NCBI GenBank assembly: GCA_051208045.1
Contig: JBPJFY010000008.1
Span: 109,074 to 173,073, forward strand
Source: LZORAL124-50-18 sp051208045
GTDB taxonomy: Bacteria; Pseudomonadota; Gammaproteobacteria; Pseudomonadales; Oleiphilaceae
Length of the DNA stretch: 64,000 bases
Direction: 5' to 3'
In this document: positions 52,273 through 61,725 of the stretch, piece after piece
How the letters are laid out: every line of letters begins with the position of its first letter
How positions within the stretch are numbered: the first letter of the stretch is position 1
The notes under the pieces: model-generated
What the model saw: the letters and a program-made list of their open reading frames with translations, nothing else
What the model was told of the DNA's origin: nothing
Database searches by the model: none
Made by a program: the position numbers and the translations under genes

Positions 52273-52683
52273 GGCATTCTGAGGAAATTCAAACAGTCAG
52301 GTAAAGTGTAGCCTACGGGACAAAAAAAAGCCCCCTGATCTCAGGGGGCGGGCTAGCGCTGTTTGGAGGGAGCATTAACCAAAAACTAACTAAGTAAGCA
52401 CAGGGTCAAGGTTATTCGCAAAGCGGATTTCCTTTGACTTGGCCTCTAGGATACGAAAGGTCACCTTGCTTTAAGATGGCGAAACCGTTAACAGTAGGTA
52501 ATGTGCGGGCTTTTCTGGATCACTCCAAATTGGGCAAAATTTAATCCGTTTTTAGGTTGTGCTTTCTAGTTGAAACAGGTATTGTTGCGCGATTCAAACG
52601 GTTGTTTGATCATTATGCATCTGGCGGCGCAGGGTGGTAACGTCAGAACGCAGGAATTTTTTGCTTACATTGGGGTTGTTGAT
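52273..52683. other. Intergenic region with possible small-RNA locus
   Basis: A 411-bp stretch with no convincing protein gene. An upstream in-frame start at 52570 for the 99-aa gene is possible but poorly composed. It contains a strong minus-strand terminator at 52322-52349 whose only nearby source would be a minus-strand transcript starting within about 52360-52680, or read-through from the two-component operon at 53011-55150. Confidence 0.35.
52322..52349 (-). terminator. Intrinsic terminator, minus strand
   Basis: Perfect 9-bp GC-rich stem GCCCCCTGA / TCAGGGGGC (52330-52338, 52341-52349) with a very short loop, followed on the minus strand by eight T. No protein gene ends directly before it. 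Confidence 0.8.
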
Positions 52684-52983
52684 ATGAATCTAAATAAAGT
52701 GGCAGACACCGCACTGAGTCAATTGGATGAAATCGGTTACCGATTGGAAGAATACGGCATTACGGACAGCTTCAATCGTCATAACTGCATCGCGTATCTG
52801 ATGAACGAGCAGCGTCGATTCCAGGGTGAACTGGACAGTCTGCAAGCGCGCATTGGTACCCGTAAGGTGCAGATCGAGAAAGCGATCAATCGCACAGAAA
52901 AACTCGTTCAGGATGGCATTGATCTGGCGCTGACGCCGGCGCGTTTCACACTGAACACCGTCAAGGGCCTGATCAAGCACTAA
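52684..52983 (+). CDS. Conserved-looking hypothetical protein, 99 aa
   Basis: The start is taken at ATG 52684 (MNLNKVADTALSQLDEIGYR), where good composition begins; the open frame extends back to 52570 without protein-like sequence. The predicted protein is helical and charged (QRRFQGELDSLQARIGTRKV, KLVQDGIDLALTPARF), possibly a coiled coil. No signal peptide or membrane helix. Function unknown. Confidence 0.6.
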   Translation: MNLNKVADTALSQLDEIGYRLEEYGITDSFNRHNCIAYLMNEQRRFQGELDSLQARIGTRKVQIEKAINRTEKLVQDGIDLALTPARFTLNTVKGLIKH

Positions 52984-53010
52984 GGCTTGGATCGCCAAAC
53001 TGCGGCGAGG

Positions 53011-54474
53011 CTATTTGGTTTCCAGCACGCCTCGTCCTGTCTGGCTTGTGCCACTGTCGTCGGTGGGCAAGCCCGGCAAGGTATTTCTCAGTCGTCTCGG
53101 TTTCTCTGCGGGTAGCGCAAAGGACACTTCAACCACCAGTCCTGGTTGGTTATCACTCAGTTGAATCTTCGCCTCATGTAAGTGGATGATGGCGGATACC
53201 AGGCTGAGTCCCAATCCATTGCCGGGTTCCGAGCGGCTTTTTGCCACACGATAAAAACGCTGAAACACCTTTTCTTTCTCTTCGTCCGGAATCCCGACCC
53301 CCGAATCTGCCACACGCAATACGGCCTGTTGCTCCTGTCTCTTTACTTCGATGGTGATGCTGCCTTTCTCGGGCGTGTACTTGATGGCATTGTCGATCAG
53401 ATTGCTGATGGCCTGGAAGATCAAATCCCGATCACACTGAATACTGATGTCATTTCGCCCCATCAAGGTGAGGATCTGGCTTTTTTCTTCGGCCAGCACA
53501 TCATAAAACTCCACGGCGTCTTCGACGAGTTCGTAGAGGTTGACTTCGCTGATGTGTGTGAGCTTGCCGCCGGATTCCAGTCGGGCAATGCGCAGTAAGG
53601 CATTGAAGGTGCTGAGCATATGGTCGGCTTCAGCCAACGCCTTGGCAACTTCCTCCTGCGCTTCTGGCGATTTCACCGTGATCAGCGTATTTTCAAGCTG
53701 GTTTTTCAGTCGGGTCAGCGGGGTTTTCAAATCGTGTGCAATGTTGTCAGAGACGTGGCGTACCCCTTCCATCAGCTGCACGATGCGGTCCAGCATCTCA
53801 TTCAGATTGTTTGCCAATTGATCAAAATCATCATTGGTACCACGCGTAGGAATGCGGAGGGCGAGGTTGCCGTTCATGATTTTCTGGCTGGTGGCATTAA
53901 TCACTTCGATACGCCGGACGGTACTGCGCGTCATCATAATGCCCCCGATCATTGCCAGGGCAAGCGTGACGCCGAGTCCCCAACTGAGTGCCCGCTCAAT
54001 CAGAGACTTCACGGTCATCAACTCCTGTATGTCTCGTCCGACGAGGAGAGGCAGTTCCCCATGCACGATGAACACGCGCCCGCGAATCAAACGGTTCGTG
54101 TTGGGGTCGAAGGGATCTTTCAGCACAAAATTGATCCAGCCATCGCGAGTGAGCACCTCATCCGGCCACTTTTCCAGGTTACCGGCGAGCTTCACCCGAT
54201 TGCGGGCAGTGAACAGGTAGATGGATTTGCCGGCAGGGTTGCGCTCCACGCGTTCGCGAATGACGCTGACCAGACCATTGAGGCCGGTGCGTCGGTATTG
54301 TTCCGCCAGCCCGAGCACTTCCGCTTCAATGGTCTCGTCGGTTTGATCCGACATGTAGCCCGCCGTGGCCCAGTAAATGAAGCCGAGCAGAATAAACACC
54401 GACGTGGCAAACAAAACCATGTAGATGATGGCAAGCTGGAAGGTGGAAGTGCTGATTAACCTATTTGCTTTCAC
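53011..54474 (-). CDS. Two-component sensor histidine kinase
   Basis: A 487-aa protein. GTG 54474 (VKANRLISTSTFQLAIIYMV) overlaps the regulator stop by 14 nt; the longer start at 54567 would lie inside the regulator gene. Transmembrane helices at about aa 13-35 and 165-185, a periplasmic sensor between them (LTRDGWINFVLKDPFDPNTN), HAMP, H-box DNIAHDLKTPLTRLKNQLEN, N-box LIDNAIKYTPEKG and G-box GNGLGLSLVSAIIHLH. The signal is unknown. Paired with the OmpR-type regulator upstream. Confidence 0.92.
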   Translation of the reverse strand: MKANRLISTSTFQLAIIYMVLFATSVFILLGFIYWATAGYMSDQTDETIEAEVLGLAEQYRRTGLNGLVSVIRERVERNPAGKSIYLFTARNRVKLAGNLEKWPDEVLTRDGWINFVLKDPFDPNTNRLIRGRVFIVHGELPLLVGRDIQELMTVKSLIERALSWGLGVTLALAMIGGIMMTRSTVRRIEVINATSQKIMNGNLALRIPTRGTNDDFDQLANNLNEMLDRIVQLMEGVRHVSDNIAHDLKTPLTRLKNQLENTLITVKSPEAQEEVAKALAEADHMLSTFNALLRIARLESGGKLTHISEVNLYELVEDAVEFYDVLAEEKSQILTLMGRNDISIQCDRDLIFQAISNLIDNAIKYTPEKGSITIEVKRQEQQAVLRVADSGVGIPDEEKEKVFQRFYRVAKSRSEPGNGLGLSLVSAIIHLHEAKIQLSDNQPGLVVEVSFALPAEKPRRLRNTLPGLPTDDSGTSQTGRGVLETK

Positions 54475-55150
54475 GTAAGGAATAACCCGCACCACGTACC
54501 GTGTGAAGCAGCGGCGTTTCAAACTCTTTATCGATTTTGGAGCGCAGCCTGCTGATGTGCACATCAATCACGTTGGTTTGGGGGTCAAAGTGGTAGTCCC
54601 AGACGTTTTCCAGCAACATGGTGCGCGTGACGACCTGGCCGGCATGGCGCACGAGGTATTCCAGCAAGCGAAACTCCCGGGGCTGAAGATCGATGTCCAC
54701 GCCAGCGCGTTTGACGGTGCGGGCGAGCAGGTCCATTTCGAGGTCGGCGACTTTGAGTTCGGTGACCGACTCGGATGAGGACTTGGAGCGCCGGATGAGT
54801 ACTTCGAGGCGGGCAATCAGCTCGGAGAAAGAAAAGGGTTTGGTCAGGTAATCGTCGCCACCGCCGCGCAGGCCTTCCACGCGGTCATCCACGTCACCCA
54901 GCGCACTCAGAATGAGTACCGGGGTTTGGTTGCCGGAGGCGCGTACGCCTTTAACGATACTGAGCCCGTCCATTCCTGGCAGCATGCGGTCCACGATCAT
55001 GATGTCGTAGCTCTCACTCATGGCGAGGAAAAATCCCTCTTTGCCATCTGCCGCATGGTCAACATTGTAGTCGCTTTCCTTGAGCCCTTTGACCAGGTAC
55101 GCAGCGACGTCTTTGTCGTCTTCTATTACCAATACTTTCATCTGTGTCAT
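54461..55150 (-). CDS. OmpR-family response regulator
   Basis: A 229-aa protein. Receiver domain with MKVLVIEDDKDVAAYLVKGL, phosphoacceptor Asp in IMIVDRMLPGMDGLS and Lys in DYLTKPFSFSELIAR. Winged-helix effector domain with LQPREFRLLEYLVRHAGQVV and DVHISRLRSKIDKEF. Start ATG 55150 or the second ATG at 55141. First gene of the two-gene operon with the kinase. Confidence 0.94.
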   Translation of the reverse strand: MTQMKVLVIEDDKDVAAYLVKGLKESDYNVDHAADGKEGFFLAMSESYDIMIVDRMLPGMDGLSIVKGVRASGNQTPVLILSALGDVDDRVEGLRGGGDDYLTKPFSFSELIARLEVLIRRSKSSSESVTELKVADLEMDLLARTVKRAGVDIDLQPREFRLLEYLVRHAGQVVTRTMLLENVWDYHFDPQTNVIDVHISRLRSKIDKEFETPLLHTVRGAGYSLRESK

Positions 55151-55264
55151 TCACTCAACCAAACAGTGGAATAATGTGTTGAAACGTTAGCGCTACTATG
55201 TCACAGCAATTGTGACCCGGAGCCTAACACAGAATTAACTCGACGTAATGATTGGTAATGTTTG

Positions 55265-56038
55265 TTAGTTTTTTAACCAGGCCAGTGAATCAGGGGTCTT
55301 TCCCGAGGGGCGATACTCCGCGGATACCCAGCCGGTGTAGCCCAGGGCATCCAGCGCTGAAAAAACGTTTTGCCAATGGATTTCACCTGTGCCGGGTTCC
55401 TGACGTCCGGGATTGTCGGCAAACTGAATATGACCAATGGCTGTCATATGCTGCGTGAGTGTGCGGATCAGGTCACCTTCCATGATTTGCATATGGTACA
55501 GGTCGTACTGATAGCGTACGTTTTCCCGCTGCACTTGAGCCAGTGTTTCCAGCACTTTGGTGGAAGTGTCCAGGAAAAAGCCAGGCATATCGACTTTGCT
55601 GTTGATGGCCTCCAGCATGAGTGTGATGTTGTGGGGCGCAAGTTGATCGGCGGCATACTGAACATTCTTCACCAGTGTTCGCTGGGCTTCTTGATTGCTT
55701 ACCTGAGGAGGTTTCAGGCCGGCCAGACAGTTCAACCGGGTGCACTTCAGGGCCTGTGCATAGTCGATTGCCTGCGCGACACCCCGACGAAACTCGTCTT
55801 CTCTCCCTGGCAGGCAGGCGATACCGCGTTCACCCGCGTCCCAGTTTCCCGGGGGAAGATTAAAAAGCACCTGAGTGAGCTGGTGTTGTTCGAGATGCGT
55901 TCTCAGGAGGTCAGCGGGCCAGGCATAAGGGAAGAGAAACTCCACCCCGCGAAAACCGGCAGCTGCGGCGTGGCGGAATCTGTCCAGAAAGGGGTACTCA
56001 GTAAACAACAGGGTCAGGTTCGCTGCAAATTTTGGCAT
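55265..56038 (-). CDS. hyi: Hydroxypyruvate isomerase
   Basis: A 257-aa TIM-barrel sugar-isomerase-type protein: FAANLTLLFTEYPFLDRFRH, GFRGVEFLFPYAWPADLLRT, metal-binding acids in LMLEAINSK and a late VSAEYRPS. It interconverts hydroxypyruvate and tartronate semialdehyde. It follows the tartronate-semialdehyde reductase gene by 2 nt, giving a short glyoxylate/glycerate pathway operon. Glyoxylate carboligase is not in the window. Confidence 0.93.
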   Translation of the reverse strand: MPKFAANLTLLFTEYPFLDRFRHAAAAGFRGVEFLFPYAWPADLLRTHLEQHQLTQVLFNLPPGNWDAGERGIACLPGREDEFRRGVAQAIDYAQALKCTRLNCLAGLKPPQVSNQEAQRTLVKNVQYAADQLAPHNITLMLEAINSKVDMPGFFLDTSTKVLETLAQVQRENVRYQYDLYHMQIMEGDLIRTLTQHMTAIGHIQFADNPGRQEPGTGEIHWQNVFSALDALGYTGWVSAEYRPSGKTPDSLAWLKN

Positions 56039-56040
56039 GT

Positions 56041-56931
56041 TTATCCCAGTGTCGTCTGATTGAGCTGTTCCAGCTGAAGCAACAGCCCACTGTGATCGAC
56101 GTTAGAATGGCCGTGGGCACAGAGGTTGAGGTATTCCTCGTAGACGCGTTGACTGAGGGGTAAAGCGAGGTTGCTTTCCCGCGCTTCGTCCAGAATCATG
56201 CGCAGGTCTTTCAGCTGAATGCTGGCGCGTGCACCGGGTTCGAAGTTGCGATCAATCATGCGTTTGCCGTGCAGATCAAGGATGCGGCTGCTGGCAAAGC
56301 CTCCCATCAATGCCGCTCTGACGGCGTCGGGATTAGCACCCCCTTTGGCCGCCAGCAGCAGTGCTTCGCTGACCGCGCCGATAGTAATGCCTACAATCGC
56401 CTGATTCGCCAGCTTGGCGACTTGGCCGGCACCATGGGGGCCGATGATGGTTGTCTTCCCGAAGCAGTCAAAAACGGGTTTAATGCGTTCAATAATGTTT
56501 GGTTCGCCGCCCGCCATAATGGATAGCGTTGCGTTTGCCGCCCCGACGGTGCCGCCGGAAACCGGTGCGTCAATGTAATGTGCACCCAAAGAAGAAACGG
56601 TGGTGGCGTGACGTCGTGCCATGGCTGGCGGGATGGAGCTCATGTCGATGATGACGCTGTCGGATTTTGCCTGTCGTACTGCGCCTGAGGTGTACAGTAC
56701 GCTGTCTACCACGGGACCATTTTCCAGCATGGTGATGACGATGTCTGCGTTGGAAACGGCTTCCGCCGGCGTTTTCGCCTGGCGTGCCCGCCCGTCAAAC
56801 GGCTGGAGTTTTTCGATGGTCCGATTCCAGAGAATAACAGGGAAACTGTGTTTCAATAGATTCTCGACCATGGGATTACCCATCAGGCCAACCCCCAGGA
56901 ATGCAATGGTAGGTTTCATGGTGTTCTTCAC
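56041..56931 (-). CDS. 2-hydroxy-3-oxopropionate (tartronate semialdehyde) reductase
   Basis: A 296-aa beta-hydroxyacid dehydrogenase. Rossmann motif FLGVGLMGNPMVENLLKHSF, substrate motif DAPVSGGTVGAANATLSIMA, catalytic Lys in GAGQVAKLANQAIVG. It reduces tartronate semialdehyde to D-glycerate. GlxR/GarR-type by context with hyi. First gene of the pair. Confidence 0.92.
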   Translation of the reverse strand: MKNTMKPTIAFLGVGLMGNPMVENLLKHSFPVILWNRTIEKLQPFDGRARQAKTPAEAVSNADIVITMLENGPVVDSVLYTSGAVRQAKSDSVIIDMSSIPPAMARRHATTVSSLGAHYIDAPVSGGTVGAANATLSIMAGGEPNIIERIKPVFDCFGKTTIIGPHGAGQVAKLANQAIVGITIGAVSEALLLAAKGGANPDAVRAALMGGFASSRILDLHGKRMIDRNFEPGARASIQLKDLRMILDEARESNLALPLSQRVYEEYLNLCAHGHSNVDHSGLLLQLEQLNQTTLG

Positions 56932-56947
56932 GCTTTTTTATCGCACA

Positions 56948-56972
56948 TAAAAAAGCCGCCCGTCGGCGGCTT
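56948..56972 (-). terminator. Intrinsic terminator after rpoH
   Basis: Stem AAGCCGCC / GGCGGCTT (56953-56960, 56965-56972) with a four-base loop and a T-run on the minus strand, 22 bp after the rpoH stop. Confidence 0.88.
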
Positions 56973-56993
56973 CGGTAATCATGACGCTGGTAA

Positions 56994-57848
56994 TCAGCTT
57001 TCCATGGCAGTGCGTACTTTTTTCATCGCACTTTTTTCGAGTTGGCGAATACGTTCTGCAGAGACGCCATATTTCGCGGCCAGGTCATGTAAGGTTGATT
57101 TTCCTTCCGTTAACCAGCGCTGGCGCAGTATGTCCTGGCTTCGTTCATCCAGTGTTGCCAAGGCATCCAGCAGGCGGCTGTTGGAATCTTCTGTCCAGTC
57201 CGCTTTTTCCAGCTGTGCGGCAGGGTCGTAGCGCTTGTCTTCCAGATAGTGTACGGGTGCCTGGTAAGCCTGCTCGTCATCGTCATCCACACCGGCGTCA
57301 AAGGCCGCATCATGGGCACTCAGGCGACCTTCCATTTCGCGTACCACGCGTGGTTCCACGCCCAGATCTTCTGCCACTGCATGTACTTCATCGTTGGTCA
57401 GCCACGCCAGTCGTTTTTTAGCGCTGCGCAGGTTGAAAAACAGTTTGCGCTGGGCTTTTGTAGTGGCAACTTTAACGATCCGCCAGTTTTTGAGAATAAA
57501 TTCGTGAATTTCAGCTTTTATCCAATGGACTGCGAACGAAACCAGTCGTACGCCGTACTCCGGATTGAATCGCTTGACGGCCTTCATCAGGCCCACGTTG
57601 CCCTCCTGCACCAGATCGGCTTGTGATAAACCGTAGCCGGAATAGCTTTTAGCAATATGGACAACAAAGCGCAGGTGAGACATGACGAGCCGTCGTGCTG
57701 CCTCGAGATCGTTTTCTTCGTGCAGACGATACGCCAGTTCGCGCTCTTCTTCTGCCGTTAAAACAGGAATCGTGTTGACCGCCTGAATGTAGGACTCCAG
57801 ATTCTGACCTGGAACCATCATATTTACAGGTTGCAAGCTTGTTCCCAT
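56994..57848 (-). CDS. rpoH: Heat-shock sigma factor sigma-32
   Basis: A 284-aa protein. Region 2 with RRLVMSHLRFVVHIAKSYSG and LVQEGNVGLMKAVKRFNPEY, the RpoH box region TTKAQRKLFFNLRSAKKRLA, and region 4 LHDLAAKYGVSAERIRQLEK. GGAGG stands eight bases before the ATG. The family is controlled by mRNA temperature-sensitive folding and by FtsH/DnaK. Position downstream of ftsX is conserved in gammaproteobacteria. Confidence 0.98.
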   Translation of the reverse strand: MGTSLQPVNMMVPGQNLESYIQAVNTIPVLTAEEERELAYRLHEENDLEAARRLVMSHLRFVVHIAKSYSGYGLSQADLVQEGNVGLMKAVKRFNPEYGVRLVSFAVHWIKAEIHEFILKNWRIVKVATTKAQRKLFFNLRSAKKRLAWLTNDEVHAVAEDLGVEPRVVREMEGRLSAHDAAFDAGVDDDDEQAYQAPVHYLEDKRYDPAAQLEKADWTEDSNSRLLDALATLDERSQDILRQRWLTEGKSTLHDLAAKYGVSAERIRQLEKSAMKKVRTAMES

Positions 57849-58141
57849 TAAATACCTCCGGTAATAATCACTTTAGTGGGGTGCCAAAGCGACGAGTCAC
57901 GTTTTCTGAACACTTACACTCACTTCGCTACTTATTAGACGCTCAAATGGCGTAAAAGTTCCCGGATTGGGTGGAGTGGTCAGAATGCTAGTCCAATCCG
58001 CCATTATGGGGGCAATGTTCAAATTTTCAAGTAATTTGTACAAAAACCATTCAATGTGTGGCGTTTGGGGGCACACCCAGATCCTGAACTATATGCCAAG
58101 AATTCTGTATTGCAAATTAATAATAGGTAACGCATCCGGCG
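57849..58141 (-). promoter_or_regulatory. rpoH promoter and 5' region
   Basis: A 293-bp spacer between ftsX and rpoH, the usual place for several rpoH promoters and the leader that folds over the start codon. AT-rich near 58000-58130. I cannot assign individual promoter elements with confidence. Confidence 0.45.
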
Positions 58142-59119
58142 TCAGGGTTCAATTTGGGCAATGTGCCGCCCGATGGCGAACCGCGACCCAAGCCACCCCA
58201 ACGCTGTACTGGTGAGCCAGAGCAGGGCCAGTGCGCCAACGTCGAGACCATGCAGCCGAAAGTTACTGGCGTACAGCTCAGCGACCCCGCGCACGGGGGC
58301 ATTCAGCCACCAGGTGGTCACTTCAATCAGCACGGTGGCGATGAGGCCGCCCCCCAGGCCGATCCACAGCCCGCTGTAGAGTAACGGCCGACGGATGAAC
58401 GCATCGGTGCCACCCACGAGTTTGATGACCTCAATCTCTTCACTGCGGGCATCAATCAGCAGGCGAATGGTATTGCCGACGACCAGGATGACGGCAAATG
58501 CCAGCATGAGACCCAGAATCAAGACGGTATGCTGAATAAGGCGGGTAAAGGCAAACAATCGCTTCACCCAGGTTAAATCAATCTCAGCGGATTCTACGCC
58601 GGGTAAGGTCAGGAGCTGCTCACGTAGCTGTTCGATGGAGTGCGCCGTTGAGAGCGTAGCGCCCGGCGTTGCCACGATGATATTGGGTAAGGGATTTTCA
58701 CCCAGCAGATCCACGGCGGCGACCATGCCCGAGAGGTGTTGGTCGAGTTCGGCGAGCGCTTGTGATCGTGTAATCAGCGTGGCAGCCTCGATGTTGGCTT
58801 GGGTGCGGATACGGGCCAGCAATGCCAGTGACTTTTGTTCATCCACGTGGTGGTGCAGGTAGAGGGTAATTTGCGGGTCTTTGTCGACCTGGGCAACAAC
58901 GTTCTGGATGTCCTGCAACAGCAGCAGCAGAAACGCCGGGAGGGCCAGTGCAATACCGATTACGGTGCAATTTATGGTGGTTGAGATGGGTGTCTTCAGC
59001 AGTTTGTGAAGGCTTTCCCGCAGCACCGCCAGATGGTGTCGAAGGTATCCTCGCCCTGGGTGTGCCGGTTTCTGACGCGATGCGCCCTGTTTTGGATTAT
59101 CCTGTGGTGACATGCGCAC
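58142..59119 (-). CDS. ftsX: Cell-division ABC-type permease FtsX
   Basis: A 325-aa protein. N-terminal cytoplasmic part, a transmembrane helix (IALALPAFLLLLLQDIQNVV), a periplasmic loop of about 110 residues, then three further helices (TVLILGLMLAFAVILVVGNT and two near the C-terminus). With FtsE it activates peptidoglycan hydrolases through EnvC at the septum. Overlaps ftsE by about 20 nt. Confidence 0.95.
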   Translation of the reverse strand: MRMSPQDNPKQGASRQKPAHPGRGYLRHHLAVLRESLHKLLKTPISTTINCTVIGIALALPAFLLLLLQDIQNVVAQVDKDPQITLYLHHHVDEQKSLALLARIRTQANIEAATLITRSQALAELDQHLSGMVAAVDLLGENPLPNIIVATPGATLSTAHSIEQLREQLLTLPGVESAEIDLTWVKRLFAFTRLIQHTVLILGLMLAFAVILVVGNTIRLLIDARSEEIEVIKLVGGTDAFIRRPLLYSGLWIGLGGGLIATVLIEVTTWWLNAPVRGVAELYASNFRLHGLDVGALALLWLTSTALGWLGSRFAIGRHIAQIEP

Positions 59120-59777
59120 CTCGTTGCTCGAAAACCGTACCGTCCTGAAGGGTCAATATGCGGTGCGGGAGACCCTCAATCAACGCCAGATCGTGTGTTG
59201 CGATCAGCACGGTGACACCCACCTGATTGAGCTGCTCGAAAAGGTGCATGATGTCGGAAGACAGCTTTGGGTCCAGGTTGCCGGTTGGCTCATCTGCCAG
59301 CAACAGCGGTGGCCGGTTGACGATGGCTCGGGCGATCCCGATGCGTTGCTGCTCACCACCGGAGAGCTGCATCGGATTAAACTGCTCTCTTTTCAGCAGG
59401 CCCACTTTGTCCAGGGCTGAGCGAACCTGTCTGCCAATGTCGCGCTCCGGCGTGCCACAGATGCGCAGGGGCAGGGCGACATTTTCATAGACGGAGCGAT
59501 CGAAAAGCAGACGGTGATTCTGGAAGACAACACCGACATGGCGACGGTAATAGGGTACCTGGCGCGGTTTGATGTCTTTAAGGGCTTTGCCTGCAATGAC
59601 GATACGCCCATTGGTGGGCCGTTCCATCAGCATGATGAGTTTCAGCAGGGTGCTCTTGCCCGCCCCGGAGTGCCCGGTAACAAAGGCCATTTCCCCGCGG
59701 TGCAGGTGAAAACTGGCCGATGCCAACGCAAGTTGATTGCCGGGGTACTTTTTTTCTACGTGCTCAAACAGAATCAT
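59097..59777 (-). CDS. ftsE: Cell-division ATP-binding protein FtsE
   Basis: A 226-aa ABC ATPase: Walker A GHSGAGKSTLLKL, signature LSGGEQQRIGIARAIVNRP, Walker B LLADEPTGNLD and H-loop ATHDL. Partner of FtsX. It follows ftsY by 26 nt. Confidence 0.97.
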   Translation of the reverse strand: MILFEHVEKKYPGNQLALASASFHLHRGEMAFVTGHSGAGKSTLLKLIMLMERPTNGRIVIAGKALKDIKPRQVPYYRRHVGVVFQNHRLLFDRSVYENVALPLRICGTPERDIGRQVRSALDKVGLLKREQFNPMQLSGGEQQRIGIARAIVNRPPLLLADEPTGNLDPKLSSDIMHLFEQLNQVGVTVLIATHDLALIEGLPHRILTLQDGTVFEQRGAHVTTG

Positions 59778-59803
59778 GCCGGTTATTGGGTGGCCTCTTT
59801 CGG

Positions 59804-60949
59804 TCAGGCATCAAAAAGCGCTGCCACAAACTGTTCGGATTCAAAATCCCGCAGGTCGTCAATTTGCTCACCTACGCCAATAAATCGTATCGGGAGGTCA
59901 AACTGCTTGGCGATGGCAAAGATGATACCGCCTTTCGCGGTGCCGTCCAGCTTGGTCAACGCCATGCCGGACACGCCGACGGCCTCCCGAAACAGTTTGG
60001 CCTGGCTGAGTGCATTTTGTCCGGTGCCCGCATCCAGCACCAGCAGGACTTCGTGCGGGGCCGTGTCATCCAGTTTTTTCATGACGCGAACGACTTTGGC
60101 AAGTTCTGCCATCAGGTTGTCTTTGTTTTGTAATCGGCCTGCGGTGTCTGCGATCACCAGATCGATATTCCTGGCCTTGGCGGATTCAATCGCATCGAAA
60201 ATGACCGACGCACTGTCAGCACCGGTTTGTTGTGCCACCACGGGCACATTGTTCCGCTCGCCCCAGACCTGAAGCTGCTCGACGGCCGCTGCCCGGAAGG
60301 TGTCACCCGCTGCGAGCATGACGGAGTGCCCTTCATTCTGATACTTTTTGGCGAGCTTGCCAATGGTGGTGGTTTTTCCGACGCCGTTCACGCCCACTAC
60401 GAGCATGACGAAAGGCTTATTGTCCTGTGAGATCACCAGCGGGGCTTCGCTGGCACTGAGAAGTGCGGTGAGCTCTGCCTGCAGGGCCTGATTCAGCTGG
60501 GCCGGGTCCGTTAACTGGTTGCGCGCGAGTTTTTCGGTAATGCGGTCGATAATGTGTTGTGTGGCTTCCATGCCGACGTCGGCGGTCAACAACGTGGTTT
60601 CTATGTCTTCCAGCAGGCTTTGGTCAATCTTTTTACTGCCAAGTATCAGGTTCGCCAGATTCTGACTCAGTCCTGTACGGGTTTTGCTGAGCCCCGCTTT
60701 GATGCGTGCAAAGACGGAAGGTGCGGATTCAGGTTCTTGGGGGGGCGCTTCCGGCGGGGGTTGGGTGGCGAGCGAAGGCTGAGCGGCCTGAATGGCTTCC
60801 GGTTGCCTGAGCGCCGGCTTTTTTTCAGCAGGCCGCTGCTCAACACGGGTGTATTTGGGGCGCCCTTTGCCGCTGCGTATCAGGTCGATAACAAACAGGA
60901 GGGCCAGTACGCCGGCGAGTGCGGCAAAAATCAACTCGATATTTTGCAT
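59804..60949 (-). CDS. ftsY: Signal recognition particle receptor FtsY
   Basis: A 381-aa protein. The NG domain occupies about aa 80-381 with GTPase motifs VGVNGVGKTTTIGKLAKKYQ, DTAGRLQNKDN and TKLDGTAKGG. The N-terminus begins with a hydrophobic segment (ELIFAALAGVLALLFVIDLI) followed by a Pro/Gln-rich linker (QPSLATQPPPEAPPQEPESA), so membrane association may use a true anchor instead of the acidic A-domain of E. coli. Delivers ribosome-nascent chains to SecYEG. Confidence 0.97.
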   Translation of the reverse strand: MQNIELIFAALAGVLALLFVIDLIRSGKGRPKYTRVEQRPAEKKPALRQPEAIQAAQPSLATQPPPEAPPQEPESAPSVFARIKAGLSKTRTGLSQNLANLILGSKKIDQSLLEDIETTLLTADVGMEATQHIIDRITEKLARNQLTDPAQLNQALQAELTALLSASEAPLVISQDNKPFVMLVVGVNGVGKTTTIGKLAKKYQNEGHSVMLAAGDTFRAAAVEQLQVWGERNNVPVVAQQTGADSASVIFDAIESAKARNIDLVIADTAGRLQNKDNLMAELAKVVRVMKKLDDTAPHEVLLVLDAGTGQNALSQAKLFREAVGVSGMALTKLDGTAKGGIIFAIAKQFDLPIRFIGVGEQIDDLRDFESEQFVAALFDA

Positions 60950-61089
60950 GAGGATATCTACTTTGATTACTGTGTTGTGGAAATTCTTTACGACGGGTGT
61001 CTGAGAACCCTGTATTCTAATCAGGAATTGTTGTCAGGCCAAATACCTTTTACCATTTGCCCTTTCCCTCCAAGAGTGCAACACACGAA

Positions 61090-61725
61090 ATGAAGACCAA
61101 TCACCGTTCAAATAAGCCGCGTCGCGACAAATCCCAAACCGAACAAACGGTACGAATTATTGCAGGAGAGTGGCGGGGGCGGCGGATTACTTTTCCTTCC
61201 CTGGCGGGATTGCGCCCCAGCACGGACCGGGTGCGTGAGACGTTGTTTAACTGGTTGATGTACGATACGGCCGGTGCGCGTTGTCTGGACTTGTTTTGTG
61301 GGAGCGGCGTACTCGGGCTGGAAGCGCTCTCCCGAGGTGCGCAGTCACTGGTGTCGGTGGATCGGAGTGTGGAGGTTGCCCGGCAATTGAGCACGAATGC
61401 CAATCTTTTGAAGACGTCGTCGGTACAGGTGATTCAGAGTGATGTGCTGACCTGGCTAAACAGGCCGGGCGAGCACGCACCGTTTGACCTGGTTTTTCTC
61501 GATCCTCCCTTTCGCCAGTCGTTGCTGGAGCCCTGTTTGCAGGCGTTGGTGGATCACAGGTGGCTCTCTGATCAGGCGCTGATATACGTGGAGTGTGAAA
61601 AGGAACTGGGCCCCATTGATGTGCCTTCAACCCTCCATCTGTTGAAAGAAAAGGGCGCAGGGCAGGTGATCTATCGCCTGTACCGCGCTCAGGTACCTTC
61701 ACAGAGTACTGGTCAGTCGGTGTAA
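61090..61725 (+). CDS. rsmD: 16S rRNA (guanine(966)-N(2))-methyltransferase
   Basis: A 211-aa protein from ATG 61090 (an in-frame TTG at 61057 is rejected as poorly composed). Rossmann methyltransferase motif CLDLFCGSGVLGLEALSRGA and catalytic FDLVFLDPPF, with the family's N-terminal RIIAGEWRGRRITFP and RPSTDRVRETLFNWL. Divergent from ftsY, the conserved arrangement. Its 3' end overlaps the convergent hydantoinase gene by 27 nt. Confidence 0.96.
   Translation: MKTNHRSNKPRRDKSQTEQTVRIIAGEWRGRRITFPSLAGLRPSTDRVRETLFNWLMYDTAGARCLDLFCGSGVLGLEALSRGAQSLVSVDRSVEVARQLSTNANLLKTSSVQVIQSDVLTWLNRPGEHAPFDLVFLDPPFRQSLLEPCLQALVDHRWLSDQALIYVECEKELGPIDVPSTLHLLKEKGAGQVIYRLYRAQVPSQSTGQSV

Noticed and set aside
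53620..54459. 279-aa plus-strand frame opposite the histidine kinase
   Set aside because: Antisense shadow; the kinase motifs on the minus strand are unambiguous.
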